Below are positions 7,513-16,674 of a stretch of 64,000 bases of DNA, in pieces. Under the pieces are notes generated by a model. The model saw only the letters and a program-made list of their open reading frames with translations. It was not told the DNA's origin and made no database searches. The stretch spans positions 1 to 64,000 of the forward strand of contig JAGAZJ010000034.1 of the NCBI GenBank assembly GCA_018110925.1. The letters are read 5' to 3'. Position 1 is the first letter of the stretch. Each line of letters starts with the position of its first letter. The translations under genes and the position numbers were made by a program. This stretch comes from Oscillospiraceae bacterium (lineage in GTDB: Bacteria; Bacillota; Clostridia; Oscillospirales; Ruminococcaceae).

Positions 7513-8787
7513 ATGGCAGAGCTTCAGTATGCAGAGAACGGCAGACTGCTTTTCACAGAGGAAATGAGAAAGGAATACACTATCCTTATACCCAATATGC
7601 TGCCTCTGCATTTCAGATTTCTTGAAAAGGTGTTCAAAAACCACGGATACAACGTAAAGCTGCTGACCACCACAGGCAGAAGGATCGTGGACGAGGGGCT
7701 CAGATACACCCACAACGATACCTGCTACCCCGCACTGCTGGTAATAGGTCAGCTCATAGATGCATTAAAGACAGACACTACCATAGACCCCCACAAGACA
7801 GCGCTCATGATGGTGCAGACAGGCGGCGGATGCCGTGCCTCGAACTATATCCACCTCATACGCAAGGCGCTCATAAAGTGCCAGATGGAGTATGTGCCCG
7901 TCGTGTCCCTCGCCATACCCCCCATAGAGAAAAACCCCGGTTTCACCCTCTCTGCGCCTATGCTTGCCCAGATGATAGTATCGCTGTGCTATGCCGATGT
8001 GCTGATGCTTCTCTCAAATCAGGTCAGACCCTATGAGAACAACAAGGGCGAGACCGACAGGGTGGTAGACAAGTGGATGGATAAGCTGATAGACCTGCAT
8101 TTCAGCTTCACCTCCTTTGACAAGATAGTTGCCGACATAGTCAAGGACTTTGAGGAGATCCCCTACACCCCCAACCCCGATGTGGTCAAGGTCGGCATCG
8201 TCGGCGAGATATTCATAAAGTACTCCCCTCTCGGCAACAACGAATTGCAGAAATTTCTTGAATCCGAGGGCTGTGAGGTATACTGCCCGGGTCTTATAGA
8301 CTTCCTCATATTCATGGGCGATCATCACATCGTCGAGACCGAGCTGTATCATGTAAAGTACAAGAAGTACATCGCCTCAAAGGGCGTCAAGGGCTTTTTC
8401 AAGATGATGCAGAACAAGATAATCAAGGCTGTGTCAAAGAGCAGATTTTTCGGCCCCACGCCGTTTGAGCACGCCAAAGCCGATGTGGAGCAGTACATCT
8501 CCCCCGCTAACAAGATGGGCGAGGGCTGGCTCCTGACCGCCGAAATGGTGGATATGATACACATAGGTTTCAGCAATATCGTCTGCGCCCAGCCCTTCGG
8601 CTGTCTGCCCAATCATATCATAGGCAAGGGCATGGTCAGAAAGCTGAGAGAGCAGTACCCCGAGTCAAACATAGTCCCCATAGACTATGACCCCGGTGCC
8701 ACAAGAGTAAATCAGGAGAACAGGATAAAGCTGATGCTCTCCACCGCAAGACAGCAGATGAAGGAAAAGGCTGAGAAGGGCGCATGA
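7513..8787 (+). CDS. 2-hydroxyacyl-CoA dehydratase (HgdB/D-component)-like protein
   Basis: 424 residues. It matches the C-terminal part of the long clostridial CoA-substrate-specific activase/dehydratase proteins and the HgdB/FldB-type subunits. Conserved Cys residues in likely Fe-S ligand contexts are visible: THNDTCYPALLVIGQ, QTGGGCRASNYI, CEVYCPGLID and VCAQPFGCLPNH. The last is the signature of this family's C-terminus, followed by PIDYDPGATRVNQENRIKLM. The family carries out radical-based dehydration of 2-hydroxyacyl-CoA compounds, but free-standing versions of this kind have no assigned substrate. No ATP-dependent activase gene is adjacent; it would have to be elsewhere. The next gene, cdaA, begins 1 bp after the stop. 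Confidence 0.75.
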   Translation: MAELQYAENGRLLFTEEMRKEYTILIPNMLPLHFRFLEKVFKNHGYNVKLLTTTGRRIVDEGLRYTHNDTCYPALLVIGQLIDALKTDTTIDPHKTALMMVQTGGGCRASNYIHLIRKALIKCQMEYVPVVSLAIPPIEKNPGFTLSAPMLAQMIVSLCYADVLMLLSNQVRPYENNKGETDRVVDKWMDKLIDLHFSFTSFDKIVADIVKDFEEIPYTPNPDVVKVGIVGEIFIKYSPLGNNELQKFLESEGCEVYCPGLIDFLIFMGDHHIVETELYHVKYKKYIASKGVKGFFKMMQNKIIKAVSKSRFFGPTPFEHAKADVEQYISPANKMGEGWLLTAEMVDMIHIGFSNIVCAQPFGCLPNHIIGKGMVRKLREQYPESNIVPIDYDPGATRVNQENRIKLMLSTARQQMKEKAEKGA

Positions 8788-8788
8788 T

Positions 8789-9646
8789 ATGGATCTGCTA
8801 TATGATATAAAAAATATATTTATGACCATACTTCCGCCGAAGATAACGGATATACTCGATATCGCCATACTGTCATATGCCATATTCAAGCTGATACAGT
8901 TCATGAAGGAAACAAGGGCGATGAACCTGTTCAAGGGCATCGCGCTCCTCCTCGGCGTGTATGCCATAGCGAGCCTTATCGGCATGAACGTGACGGTATT
9001 CATACTGGGGAAGCTGTTCAATCTCGGCTTTATCGCACTTATCATACTGTTCCAGCCGGAGCTTCGCCGCTCTCTTGAAAAGGTGGGATATCTGAACATA
9101 TCCAAGCTCACGAGGCTGGGAAACGACAAGGAGTCGGACTCCAAGTGGGAGTCCGCCATAGACGTTATCTGCGATGCCTGTGAGGATCTTTCATCCACCA
9201 CCACGGGTGCGCTCATAGTAATAGAGCGTGAGTCAAAGCTCGGTGAACAGATAGCCAGCGGCACGATGATAAACGCCTCACCCAGCAAGGAGCTTTTCGG
9301 CACTATATTCTTCCCCAAGACCCCTCTGCACGACGGAGCGGTCATAATGCGTGACGGCATCATACTCGCCGCAGGATGCTTCCTGCCAAAGTCGGAGGAC
9401 GACGAGAGAGTAAACGACGTCTACGGCAAGGAACTGGGATCAAGACACCGTGCCGCTCTGGGAATGAGCGAGAATTCCGATGCGCTCATCATAATCGTTT
9501 CCGAAGAAACGGGAACCATCTCCATAGTTGAGAACGGCGGTATGCAGAGAGGTCTGTCAAAGGACAACCTGAAAAAAACCCTCAAATCCCGTCTCATATC
9601 CGAAAGACCGTCCAAGAATGCCGACAAGAACGATAAAAAGGCATGA
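8789..9646 (+). CDS. cdaA: Diadenylate cyclase CdaA (DisA_N domain, membrane)
   Basis: 285 residues. Three N-terminal transmembrane helices (about residues 19-95, including IALLLGVYAIASLIGMNVTV and LGFIALIILFQPELRRSL) precede a DisA_N/DAC catalytic domain. Key motifs are the DGA motif in KTPLHDGAVIMRDG and the RHR motif in GSRHRAALGMSE, which bind ATP and metal. It condenses two ATP molecules to cyclic di-AMP, the second messenger that controls potassium and osmolyte uptake and wall homeostasis. It lies directly upstream of cdaR, the usual arrangement in Firmicutes, though glmM, the common third partner, is not next to it. Its ribosome site is inside the 3' end of the dehydratase-like gene. 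Confidence 0.96.
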   Translation: MDLLYDIKNIFMTILPPKITDILDIAILSYAIFKLIQFMKETRAMNLFKGIALLLGVYAIASLIGMNVTVFILGKLFNLGFIALIILFQPELRRSLEKVGYLNISKLTRLGNDKESDSKWESAIDVICDACEDLSSTTTGALIVIERESKLGEQIASGTMINASPSKELFGTIFFPKTPLHDGAVIMRDGIILAAGCFLPKSEDDERVNDVYGKELGSRHRAALGMSENSDALIIIVSEETGTISIVENGGMQRGLSKDNLKKTLKSRLISERPSKNADKNDKKA

Positions 9647-9661
9647 TAGGAGAACCTTAAA

Positions 9662-11038
9662 ATGTCCGATAAGAAAAAACCCGTTAAAAACAAGCTGGAC
9701 AGCGTGGTAAACAAGGTATCCAATGCAGGAGAGTCGATACTGACCTCTGACCGTTCCCTTACTGTACTTTCCATACTGCTCGGTGTCATCATATGGGCTG
9801 TGATCTCAGTGGCACAGTTCCCGAACATCGAAAGAAAATATGAAAACGTGCCCATAAAGGTAGACCTTGACGGCAGCTACGCACAGTCCAACTCTCTTGA
9901 AGCCGTGGATGTCTCGGAGGAGACCGCCACTGTCACCATAAGGGGCACAAGAGCCGCCATAGGCAATCTCAAATCCACAGACCTGGTGGCTTATGCGGAT
10001 ATCGACAATGTCATGATGGCAAAGACATATGACCTGCAAATGGACGTCAGGGCATCGGACGGCAGAGAGTTCAATGTGACCAGCATTTATCCCTCGACCG
10101 TAAAGGTATCCTTTGACAAGATAATATCAAAGGAGATAGAGGTCGAGCCAATGGTGGATGACCTCAAGACCGCCGCAGGCTATGTTGTGGGCGACATACA
10201 GATAACCCCTGCCACCGTCACCGTGACAGGCCCGCAGGAGATAGTCAACACCATAACCAAGGCAGGCGCAAAGCTGAGCCTTGAACAGCCCCTCACATCA
10301 ATGTACGAGGGCAGTGCCACGGAGCTGGTGCTGTACAAGGGCAACACCGTCATATCCAATGAGAAAAAACAGCTCACCTTTGACAGAGAGCAATTCTCGC
10401 TGAATATACCCGTATATTTCAGACAGACCATACCTCTCAGCGTGAATATCATAAACGCCCCCTCAAATCTGGACACGGAGTATTTCAAGAGCCGGCTGGT
10501 ATTCTCGATTGATGAGCTTGACATAGCATCGCCCGATGACAAGATAAGGTCTCTTGAAACTCTCGACATAGGCACTATCAACATGAGAGAAGTGGACGTA
10601 GGGTCGGTGTTTGAGTTCAGCGCAGAGAATTTTCTGCCCCAGGGCTCGATAAATATGTCAAACGCAGACAAGATAACCGTCACCTGCCCCAGTGAGGGCA
10701 TAGAGAAAAAGCCCATCGCCATTATGGCTAAGGATATACAGTTTGTCAACCGCCCTGCGAGCTTTGAATTCACCCCCATCGCATCGGGCATGACCATGTA
10801 TCTTGTGGGCGATGCCGAGCAGATAGCCGAGCTTTCCAGCGAGGACATCACTGCACAGATAGACCTTATCGACTTTGACAAGCTGGAGGGTGACCACAAG
10901 ATGCCCGTGGACTTCATCATATCCTCCTATGACAAGGTATGGTTCACAGGCGGCGACGGAGTTGCAACCCCCAAGATATACGTAACAGCCACCAAGTTCA
11001 CAGAGCTGCCGATAAATGAAAACACTGAAGCCGGCTGA
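9662..11038 (+). CDS. cdaR: CdaA regulatory protein CdaR (YbbR domains)
   Basis: 458 residues. A single transmembrane helix near residues 35-52 (LTVLSILLGVIIWAVISVAQ) is followed by a long extracytoplasmic part built of YbbR-type beta repeats; phrases such as YENVPIKVDLDG, ATVTVTGPQEIVNTI and KKPIAIMAKDI mark them. In Firmicutes CdaR binds CdaA in the membrane and tunes its cyclase activity. The gene has a good ribosome site (AGGAGAA) 15 bp after cdaA. The 3' end overlaps the lipoprotein gene by 23 bp, so the two are likely translated together. Confidence 0.9.
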   Translation: MSDKKKPVKNKLDSVVNKVSNAGESILTSDRSLTVLSILLGVIIWAVISVAQFPNIERKYENVPIKVDLDGSYAQSNSLEAVDVSEETATVTIRGTRAAIGNLKSTDLVAYADIDNVMMAKTYDLQMDVRASDGREFNVTSIYPSTVKVSFDKIISKEIEVEPMVDDLKTAAGYVVGDIQITPATVTVTGPQEIVNTITKAGAKLSLEQPLTSMYEGSATELVLYKGNTVISNEKKQLTFDREQFSLNIPVYFRQTIPLSVNIINAPSNLDTEYFKSRLVFSIDELDIASPDDKIRSLETLDIGTINMREVDVGSVFEFSAENFLPQGSINMSNADKITVTCPSEGIEKKPIAIMAKDIQFVNRPASFEFTPIASGMTMYLVGDAEQIAELSSEDITAQIDLIDFDKLEGDHKMPVDFIISSYDKVWFTGGDGVATPKIYVTATKFTELPINENTEAG

Positions 11039-11780
11039 GTGCATAGCGGCGCTGGTGCTGCTGACATCATGCGGCGCAGATAAAGAAACATTTGAAGCCC
11101 CCCAAGCGGTGCAGGCAAAATATCAGACCCCTTACGGCAGATTTGCCGTAATAGACAAGGTGTGGGAGAACAACGAATATATGCTCGCCCACCCCTCTTT
11201 TCCCGGAGATGAGCTGTGTACGGCGTATCTCACATCGTCCCCCGAAAGGGCTGACACTGTCAGAGCCGAACTTGTCTCTCTGGCAGATGAGATCACCGCA
11301 GGGTGTGAGACCGAGCTTGACAAGGCGAGAGCCATCGCCATGTGGACAGGAACCAACATAGCCTATGACTTTGACTCGGCCGAGGAGAGCGGCGGTCTGT
11401 CGGTCATGACCGCGGAGGCTGTACTCACCGACCGCAGGGCGACCTGCACGGGCTTTGCCAATCTGTTCTCGTGCCTTTGCGCCGCAGAGGATATTTACTG
11501 CCTGTTTCTCACAGGCGGCACTTCCAGCGGCGGATGGAGCAGGGACAGACTTCTTGAAGCACCTGCTAACCACGCATGGAACGCATTCTATGCCGACGGA
11601 GAGTGGTACTTTTCCGACCCCACATGGATAAGTGATCTGAGCTATACGGATGGCGAGATACTGGGCGGAGAGAACATTCTCGGGTTCTATGCCGTCTTTG
11701 ACTTCGGCGAGATGTGTACCGAGCACAGGATAGACAGATGCGAATACACTGATGTGTTTGATAGGAACAAATATGAGTGA
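11016..11780 (+). CDS. Transglutaminase-like lipoprotein
   Basis: 254 residues. Short signal with a lipobox-like LLTSC around residue 18, so probably lipid-anchored outside the cell. The transglutaminase/protease-like core shows the Cys-His-Asp triad in order: RATCTGFANLFSCL, PANHAWNAFYADGEWYF and SDPTW. DKARAIAMWTGTNIAYD upstream of the Cys is typical of the secreted bacterial transglutaminase-like family, which includes proteases and cross-linking enzymes; which activity applies here is unknown. It overlaps cdaR by 23 bp and the following flavoprotein gene by 8 bp, which ties it to the c-di-AMP/envelope unit by position only. Confidence 0.82.
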   Translation: MKTLKPAECIAALVLLTSCGADKETFEAPQAVQAKYQTPYGRFAVIDKVWENNEYMLAHPSFPGDELCTAYLTSSPERADTVRAELVSLADEITAGCETELDKARAIAMWTGTNIAYDFDSAEESGGLSVMTAEAVLTDRRATCTGFANLFSCLCAAEDIYCLFLTGGTSSGGWSRDRLLEAPANHAWNAFYADGEWYFSDPTWISDLSYTDGEILGGENILGFYAVFDFGEMCTEHRIDRCEYTDVFDRNKYE

Positions 11781-12990
11781 TTTTGATTGTATTGTGATAG
11801 GCGGCGGCCCCGCAGGTATGATGTGTGCTCTGACTGCGGCTGACAGAGGTCTCAGCGTGCTCCTCTGCGAGAAGAACGCCGAGCTTGGCAGAAAGCTCTC
11901 TATCACGGGCAAGGGCAGATGCAACCTTACAAACGACTGCGGCAGGGATGAATTTTTTGCAAATATACCCACAAACCCCAGATTTATGTATTCATCCTAC
12001 TCCGCCTTTGACAAGGACAGCGTTATGGAGCTGTTTGAGTCTTTCGGAGTGCCGCTGAAGGTCGAACGGGGCAACAGGGTATTCCCCCAAAGCGACAGGG
12101 CAAAGGACATAACCCAAGCCCTTGAACGTGCCCTCACCGAAAGAAATGTAAAGATACTGACTGCCAAAGTTACCGATATACAGGTCGAAAACGGCGCTGT
12201 CACAGGCATCCGTGCCGACCGAACATACACATCGTGCTCGGTGGTCATAGCCTGCGGAGGAGCATCATATCCGAAAACAGGCTCGGACGGCGACGGATAC
12301 AGATTTGCCGAAAAACTCGGTCACACCGTCATCGCTCCCCGTCCCTCCCTTGTCCCCCTCGTCTGTGAGGAAAAATGGTGCAGAGACGCTATGGGGCTGT
12401 CACTGAAAAATATACGGCTCGACCTCTTTACCGACGGAAAAAAGGTGTTCTCGGAGCAGGGCGAGATGCTCTTTACCCACTTCGGGGTATCGGGTCCTCT
12501 CGTGCTCTCGGCTTCGGGACATATCAGGGACATCAACAAAAAGCATACTCTTGTAATCGACCTGAAACCGGCGCTTGATGAAAAGAAGCTGGATGAGCGC
12601 ATACTCAGGGACATGAAAGAGTTTCCCAACCGTGATTATATCAATTCTCTCGACAGACTTCTTCCCAGAAAGCTGATACCCATAGTCGCAAAACTGTCGG
12701 GCATAGCCTTTGACAGAAAGGTGAACTCCATAACCCGTGAGGAAAGACACGTCCTGCTCTCGGTCATAAAGGGACTTGAACTGACGGTCACGTCATTCAG
12801 ACCTATCGACGAAGCGATAGTGACAAGCGGCGGTGTCAGCATAAAGGAGATAGACCCTAAGACCATGCGTTCAAAGCTCGTTGACGGACTTTTCTTTGCA
12901 GGAGAGGTCATAGACGTTGACGCATACACAGGGGGCTTCAACTTACAGATAGCATTCTCGACAGGTCACGCCGCAGGAGAAAATGTATGA
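11773..12990 (+). CDS. HI0933/BaiN-family flavoprotein (NAD(P)/FAD-dependent oxidoreductase)
   Basis: 405 residues. N-terminal FAD-binding Rossmann motif IGGGPAGMMCALTAADRG, then the family mark GRKLSITGKGRCNLTND. The C-terminal second FAD motif is DGLFFAGEVIDVDAYTGGFN followed by LQIAFSTGHAAGENV. This matches the HI0933-like family, often annotated as aminoacetone oxidase or BaiN-like; the natural substrate of most members is unknown. I place the start at ATG 11773 (MSDFDCIVIGGGP) because it follows ATAGGAAC and gives a normal N-terminus; a frame opening at 11752 would add seven residues. It overlaps the next gene by ATGA. Confidence 0.88.
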   Translation: MSDFDCIVIGGGPAGMMCALTAADRGLSVLLCEKNAELGRKLSITGKGRCNLTNDCGRDEFFANIPTNPRFMYSSYSAFDKDSVMELFESFGVPLKVERGNRVFPQSDRAKDITQALERALTERNVKILTAKVTDIQVENGAVTGIRADRTYTSCSVVIACGGASYPKTGSDGDGYRFAEKLGHTVIAPRPSLVPLVCEEKWCRDAMGLSLKNIRLDLFTDGKKVFSEQGEMLFTHFGVSGPLVLSASGHIRDINKKHTLVIDLKPALDEKKLDERILRDMKEFPNRDYINSLDRLLPRKLIPIVAKLSGIAFDRKVNSITREERHVLLSVIKGLELTVTSFRPIDEAIVTSGGVSIKEIDPKTMRSKLVDGLFFAGEVIDVDAYTGGFNLQIAFSTGHAAGENV

Positions 12991-14555
12991 TAATCGTGCA
13001 GAACATAACCGCTCCCCTCGGCAGTACTGCAGAGGAGATAGTATCACTCGCCCGAAAGCGCATAGGCAGGGCGGATGTACGTTCGTCAAATATACACAAG
13101 ATATCCCTCGATGCACGAAAGCACGATGATATAAAGCTGAACGCCTCTGTCTGCTTTTCACTGACGGACAGCGAAGAACAGCGCCTTGCCGGCAAAGACT
13201 TCATCACATATGTGAGCAATGAGCCGTTCAGACCTGTGATAACGGGGGACGAGATCCCCGATGGGCGCATAGCCGTGGTGGGATTCGGCCCTGCGGGTAT
13301 GTTTGCTGCGCTTGTGCTCGCCGAAGCAGGATACAGACCGATAGTGCTTGAAAGAGGCGGCGACGCCGACACCAGGGCACGGGCTGTGAACGAGTATCAG
13401 TCGGGCGGAAAGCTGGACGAAAGCTCAAATGTACAGTTCGGCGAGGGCGGCGCAGGAACATTCTCGGACGGCAAGCTGACCACAAGGATAAAGGATCCGC
13501 TTTGCAGATATGTTTCAAAGCGTCTCACCGAGTTCGGCGCACCCGATGAGATCATGACAAGGGCAAAGCCCCACATCGGCACTGACAATCTTATCGGTAT
13601 AGTAAAAAACATAAGAAAGCATATTATCGCTCACGGCGGAGAGATACGCTTCAACACCGCTGCAGAGAGCATAGATATAAAGAACGGCCGTATCACTGCG
13701 ATACACACAAAAGACGAAGTGATACCCGTATCAGCGGCGGTATTCGCCATAGGCCACAGCGCAAGGGACACCTTTGAGATGCTTCTTGAAAAGAATGTGG
13801 CGATGCAGGCGAAGGCATTCGCTGTCGGCGCAAGGATCGAGCATACACAGAAAAGCGTGAACGAGAGCCTTTACGGCAGTACGGATAATCCGCTCCTGCC
13901 CGTGGGTGAATATCAGCTGAGCTACACCAAGGGCAGAGGGGTATACACATTCTGTATGTGCCCCGGCGGTCAGGTCGTGGCTTCACAGAATGAGAACGGC
14001 ACTATCGTCACAAACGGCATGAGCCGCTTTGCAAGAGACGGAAAGAACGCAAATTCCGCACTTGTCGTCACCGTCGGCACCGATGATTTCGGAAATGATG
14101 TGCTGGACGGCGTGAGATTTGCGGAAAAGATAGAACGGCGTGCATTCACCCTCGGAAACGGCTATGCGCCCGCAAGCACAGTGAAGGCATTCCTGTCGGG
14201 GAGGGCTTCACTTGAAGGTGCATCGGTCTCACCCACATATCTGCCGGGGGTGACGGAGACCGACCTGAACCTGCTTTTCCCCGAGTTTATATCGGAGCAT
14301 CTTAAAACAGGACTGCACATATTCTCACGCAGGATGAAGTGCTTTGCCGACGGCGGTGCGGTACTGACCGCCCCCGAAACAAGGACATCCTCACCCGTGC
14401 GCATACTCAGGGGCGATGATATGCAGAGCATCACCGTAAAAGGGCTGTTCCCCTGCGGAGAGGGTGCGGGATATGCAGGCGGCATAATGTCTGCGGCAGT
14501 TGACGGCATAAAACAGGCTCAGGCAGTTATGAGCATATATAAGGAGGCACAGTGA
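12987..14555 (+). CDS. FAD-dependent dehydrogenase (COG2509-type)
   Basis: 522 residues. The first 85 or so form a small alpha/beta domain found ahead of the FAD domain in this family. They are followed by the Rossmann motif VVGFGPAGMFAALVLAEAG and the family block SSNVQFGEGGAGTFSDGKLT. The C-terminus reads GLFPCGEGAGYAGGIMSAAV then DGIKQAQAVM, contacting FAD. It is a cytoplasmic flavoprotein of uncharacterised substrate. Together with the previous HI0933-type gene it forms a flavoprotein pair joined by a 4-bp start/stop overlap (ATGA), so they are likely coexpressed. Confidence 0.85.
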   Translation: MIIVQNITAPLGSTAEEIVSLARKRIGRADVRSSNIHKISLDARKHDDIKLNASVCFSLTDSEEQRLAGKDFITYVSNEPFRPVITGDEIPDGRIAVVGFGPAGMFAALVLAEAGYRPIVLERGGDADTRARAVNEYQSGGKLDESSNVQFGEGGAGTFSDGKLTTRIKDPLCRYVSKRLTEFGAPDEIMTRAKPHIGTDNLIGIVKNIRKHIIAHGGEIRFNTAAESIDIKNGRITAIHTKDEVIPVSAAVFAIGHSARDTFEMLLEKNVAMQAKAFAVGARIEHTQKSVNESLYGSTDNPLLPVGEYQLSYTKGRGVYTFCMCPGGQVVASQNENGTIVTNGMSRFARDGKNANSALVVTVGTDDFGNDVLDGVRFAEKIERRAFTLGNGYAPASTVKAFLSGRASLEGASVSPTYLPGVTETDLNLLFPEFISEHLKTGLHIFSRRMKCFADGGAVLTAPETRTSSPVRILRGDDMQSITVKGLFPCGEGAGYAGGIMSAAVDGIKQAQAVMSIYKEAQ

Positions 14556-14785
14556 TGGATTGCCCATATTGTAAAGGTACGATGCAGAAAGGCATCATTT
14601 CGGGAGACGGCAGACAGGCAGTAAGGTGGCAGGGCGACGGAGACAAGACAAATTTTCTCGACAGAATGTTCGGCTCGGGAAAGCTCACAGCCGCAAAGCC
14701 TTTTGCTGTGGCTCTGTTCGGAATAGAGGCATACTACTGCGCTAAATGCCGCAAGATGATATTCGATACGGATATTCAGCCGTGA
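14555..14785 (+). CDS. Small zinc-ribbon-like protein
   Basis: 76 residues. Two CxxC pairs, MDCPYCKGTM at the N-terminus and YYCAKCRKMIFD near the C-terminus, enclose a conserved-looking centre (GKLTAAKPFAVALFG). This arrangement matches a widespread family of short Firmicutes proteins of unknown function that probably bind one zinc ion. A strong AAGGAGG lies at 14541-14547. The in-frame GTG at 14552 is too close, so the ATG at 14555 is taken; it shares its A with the TGA of the preceding dehydrogenase. Confidence 0.75.
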   Translation: MDCPYCKGTMQKGIISGDGRQAVRWQGDGDKTNFLDRMFGSGKLTAAKPFAVALFGIEAYYCAKCRKMIFDTDIQP

Positions 14786-14795
14786 CAGGTGAGAT

Positions 14796-15254
14796 ATGAT
14801 ATACAGACGTCTTACAGAAAATGATATTGACACATTAATAAATATTCGCATCTCACAGCTCCGTGAGGAGGGCGCGAAGGAAGATATCGACCTTGTGCCT
14901 GCTCTTTCCGACTACTACCGCCGACATATGGCAGATGACACATTTGTTTCATGGCTTGCCGAAGATGACGGCCGCATAGTCGGCACGAGCGGTATATCCA
15001 TAGTTGAAAAGCCGCCGTATTTCTCATGTCCCAGCGGCAGGATAGGACTATTGTCAAGTATGTATACAGACCCGTCTTACAGACGGCAGGGCATTGCAAA
15101 GCAACTGCTGTCGAAAGTGGTGGGCGAGGCCGGAAAACGGGGCTGCGGCACGGTACAGATAACCGCATCGGACATGGGCGTGCTTCTTTACACCGATTAC
15201 GGCTTTGTAAAAAACGGCAATTTCATGGAATACAGATTTAACTGCGGATCATAA
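14796..15254 (+). CDS. GNAT-family N-acetyltransferase
   Basis: 152 residues. N-terminal strand IYRRLTENDIDTLINIR; central SWLAEDDGRIVGTSGISIVE; acetyl-CoA loop YTDPSYRRQGIAKQLLSKVV (RRQGIA is the Q/RxxGxA motif); C-terminal ASDMGVLLYTDYGFVKN. This is a typical single-domain acetyltransferase of the Eis/RimI-like group; the substrate is not predictable. It follows the zinc-ribbon gene by 10 bp and may close the transcription unit that began at 7,513. Confidence 0.85.
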   Translation: MIYRRLTENDIDTLINIRISQLREEGAKEDIDLVPALSDYYRRHMADDTFVSWLAEDDGRIVGTSGISIVEKPPYFSCPSGRIGLLSSMYTDPSYRRQGIAKQLLSKVVGEAGKRGCGTVQITASDMGVLLYTDYGFVKNGNFMEYRFNCGS

Positions 15255-15304
15255 GCGGGGTACAAATACACCTGAAAAACAAACGATACGAAAGGATGAC
15301 ATAC

Positions 15305-15745
15305 ATGGCTGAACTGACAAGGAGCCATATGCGAGAAGCGGCTTTCATGCTGATATTTGAGAAAATGTTCAGGGATGACAGCTATGACGAGATAATAGAG
15401 TCGGCAAAGGCGGCTGACGAATACGAATTCAACGAGGAAGCACAGCAGCTTTTCATAAACGTGTGCAACAACGAGACAGAGCTCGATGCCGTAATAAGCG
15501 AATTCAGCACAACACGCTCCGTAAGCAGGATAGGCAAGGTGAGCCTTGCCGTCATCAGGATAGCGGTCTATGAAAGCATATACACGGACATACCCGTGAA
15601 TATAGCGGTGAGCGAAGCTGTATCTCTCTCTGAGAAATACTCCCTTGAGACCGACACCAAGTTTGTAAACGGTCTGCTCGGTGCTTTCGCAAGAAGCGAA
15701 AAGGTACCGGCAGACAAGCGTGACAGCGTATCGCCGAAGGCATGA
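15305..15745 (+). CDS. nusB: Transcription antitermination factor NusB
   Basis: 146 residues, all-helical, with N-terminal LTRSHMREAAFMLIFEKMF and the C-terminal signatures VSLAVIRIAVYES, PVNIAVSEAVSLSEKYS and KFVNGLLGAF. NusB binds boxA RNA with NusE (ribosomal protein S10) to keep RNA polymerase processive through rRNA operons. An in-frame ATG lies at 15296, but AAAGGATG is best spaced for the ATG at 15305. It opens the compact nusB-tsaD-like-xseA-xseB-ispA operon that is common, with small variations, in Firmicutes. It overlaps the next gene by 4 bp. Confidence 0.92.
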   Translation: MAELTRSHMREAAFMLIFEKMFRDDSYDEIIESAKAADEYEFNEEAQQLFINVCNNETELDAVISEFSTTRSVSRIGKVSLAVIRIAVYESIYTDIPVNIAVSEAVSLSEKYSLETDTKFVNGLLGAFARSEKVPADKRDSVSPKA

Positions 15746-16674
15746 TATTTCTCGGTATAGACACCAGCAACTACTCCACCTCGGCGGCACTGGTGTATGA
15801 TGACAGAGCCGTGATGCAGACAAAACTTCTGCCCGTGAAAAGCGGCGAAGCAGGTCTCAGACAGAGCGATGCGGTATTCCACCACACAAAACAGCTCCCC
15901 GAGATAATGAAAGCACTGTTTGAAGGAAACACACCCGACATACAGGCGATAGGCGTATCAACAAAGCCCAGAGAGGCTGACGGTTCATATATGCCCTGCT
16001 TTCTCTGCGGTGAGGGGCTTGCGGGGTCATTGTCGGCAGTCACGGGTGTACCCTTATACAAGACTTCACATCAGGTGGGGCATATCCTGGCGGCGCTCTT
16101 CTCCGCCGAAAAGACTGACCTGCTGAAAGCGCCGTTCCTTGCGTTCCATGTGAGCGGCGGCACGACCGATTGTCTTTACTGCACTCCCGATAAGGAAAGA
16201 GTTGTAAGGATAGAGCAGGCAGGCACTTCCCTTGACCTTAAAGCAGGGCAGCTCATAGACAGGGCAGGCATCATGCTCGGACTTGATTTTCCGTGCGGTA
16301 TCGCCCTTGAAAAGCTCGCCGCAAAAGCCGACAGGATCATAAAGGCACGCCCTGTGATGAAGGGCGGAGACTGTTGTCTGTCGGGCTTTGAGAACATGGT
16401 ACAGAAGCTCATCGCACAGGGCGAGACAAAGGATAATACCGCTCTGTTTGCCATAAATGCGGTATGTGAAACGGTCTATGCCATGACCGTTAATGCAAGA
16501 GAGAGATACGGAGCACTCCCCGTGATATACGCAGGAGGAGTGATGTCTGATATGCTGATACGCACAAAGCTCGAAACTCTCGGTGATGTGTATTTCTGCG
16601 AGCCTGCATATTCAAGGGACAATGCGGTCGGTACCGCGCTCTTTGCAAAGCTCTCATTAACAGGTGAGATATGA
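15742..16674 (+). CDS. TsaD/Kae1-family paralogue (Gcp-like)
   Basis: 310 residues with the ASKHA fold of TsaD. Metal ligands are in the expected places: HHTKQLPEIM near residue 49, HQVGHILAAL near residue 111 (HxxxH), and the final Asp in AYSRDNAVGTA. AGGVMSDMLIR corresponds to TsaD's AGGVaaN..LR nucleotide loop. True TsaD is about 340 residues and makes t6A on ANN-decoding tRNAs with TsaB, TsaC and TsaE; this shorter protein is a diverged paralogue found in Clostridia, usually in this operon position, with unknown function. It is possible, though less likely, that it is this organism's only TsaD. Confidence 0.8.
   Translation: MIFLGIDTSNYSTSAALVYDDRAVMQTKLLPVKSGEAGLRQSDAVFHHTKQLPEIMKALFEGNTPDIQAIGVSTKPREADGSYMPCFLCGEGLAGSLSAVTGVPLYKTSHQVGHILAALFSAEKTDLLKAPFLAFHVSGGTTDCLYCTPDKERVVRIEQAGTSLDLKAGQLIDRAGIMLGLDFPCGIALEKLAAKADRIIKARPVMKGGDCCLSGFENMVQKLIAQGETKDNTALFAINAVCETVYAMTVNARERYGALPVIYAGGVMSDMLIRTKLETLGDVYFCEPAYSRDNAVGTALFAKLSLTGEI

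Noticed and set aside
11067..11972. Leftward 301-codon frame
   Set aside because: Covers two rightward genes with good motifs and overlapping starts; no motif of its own.
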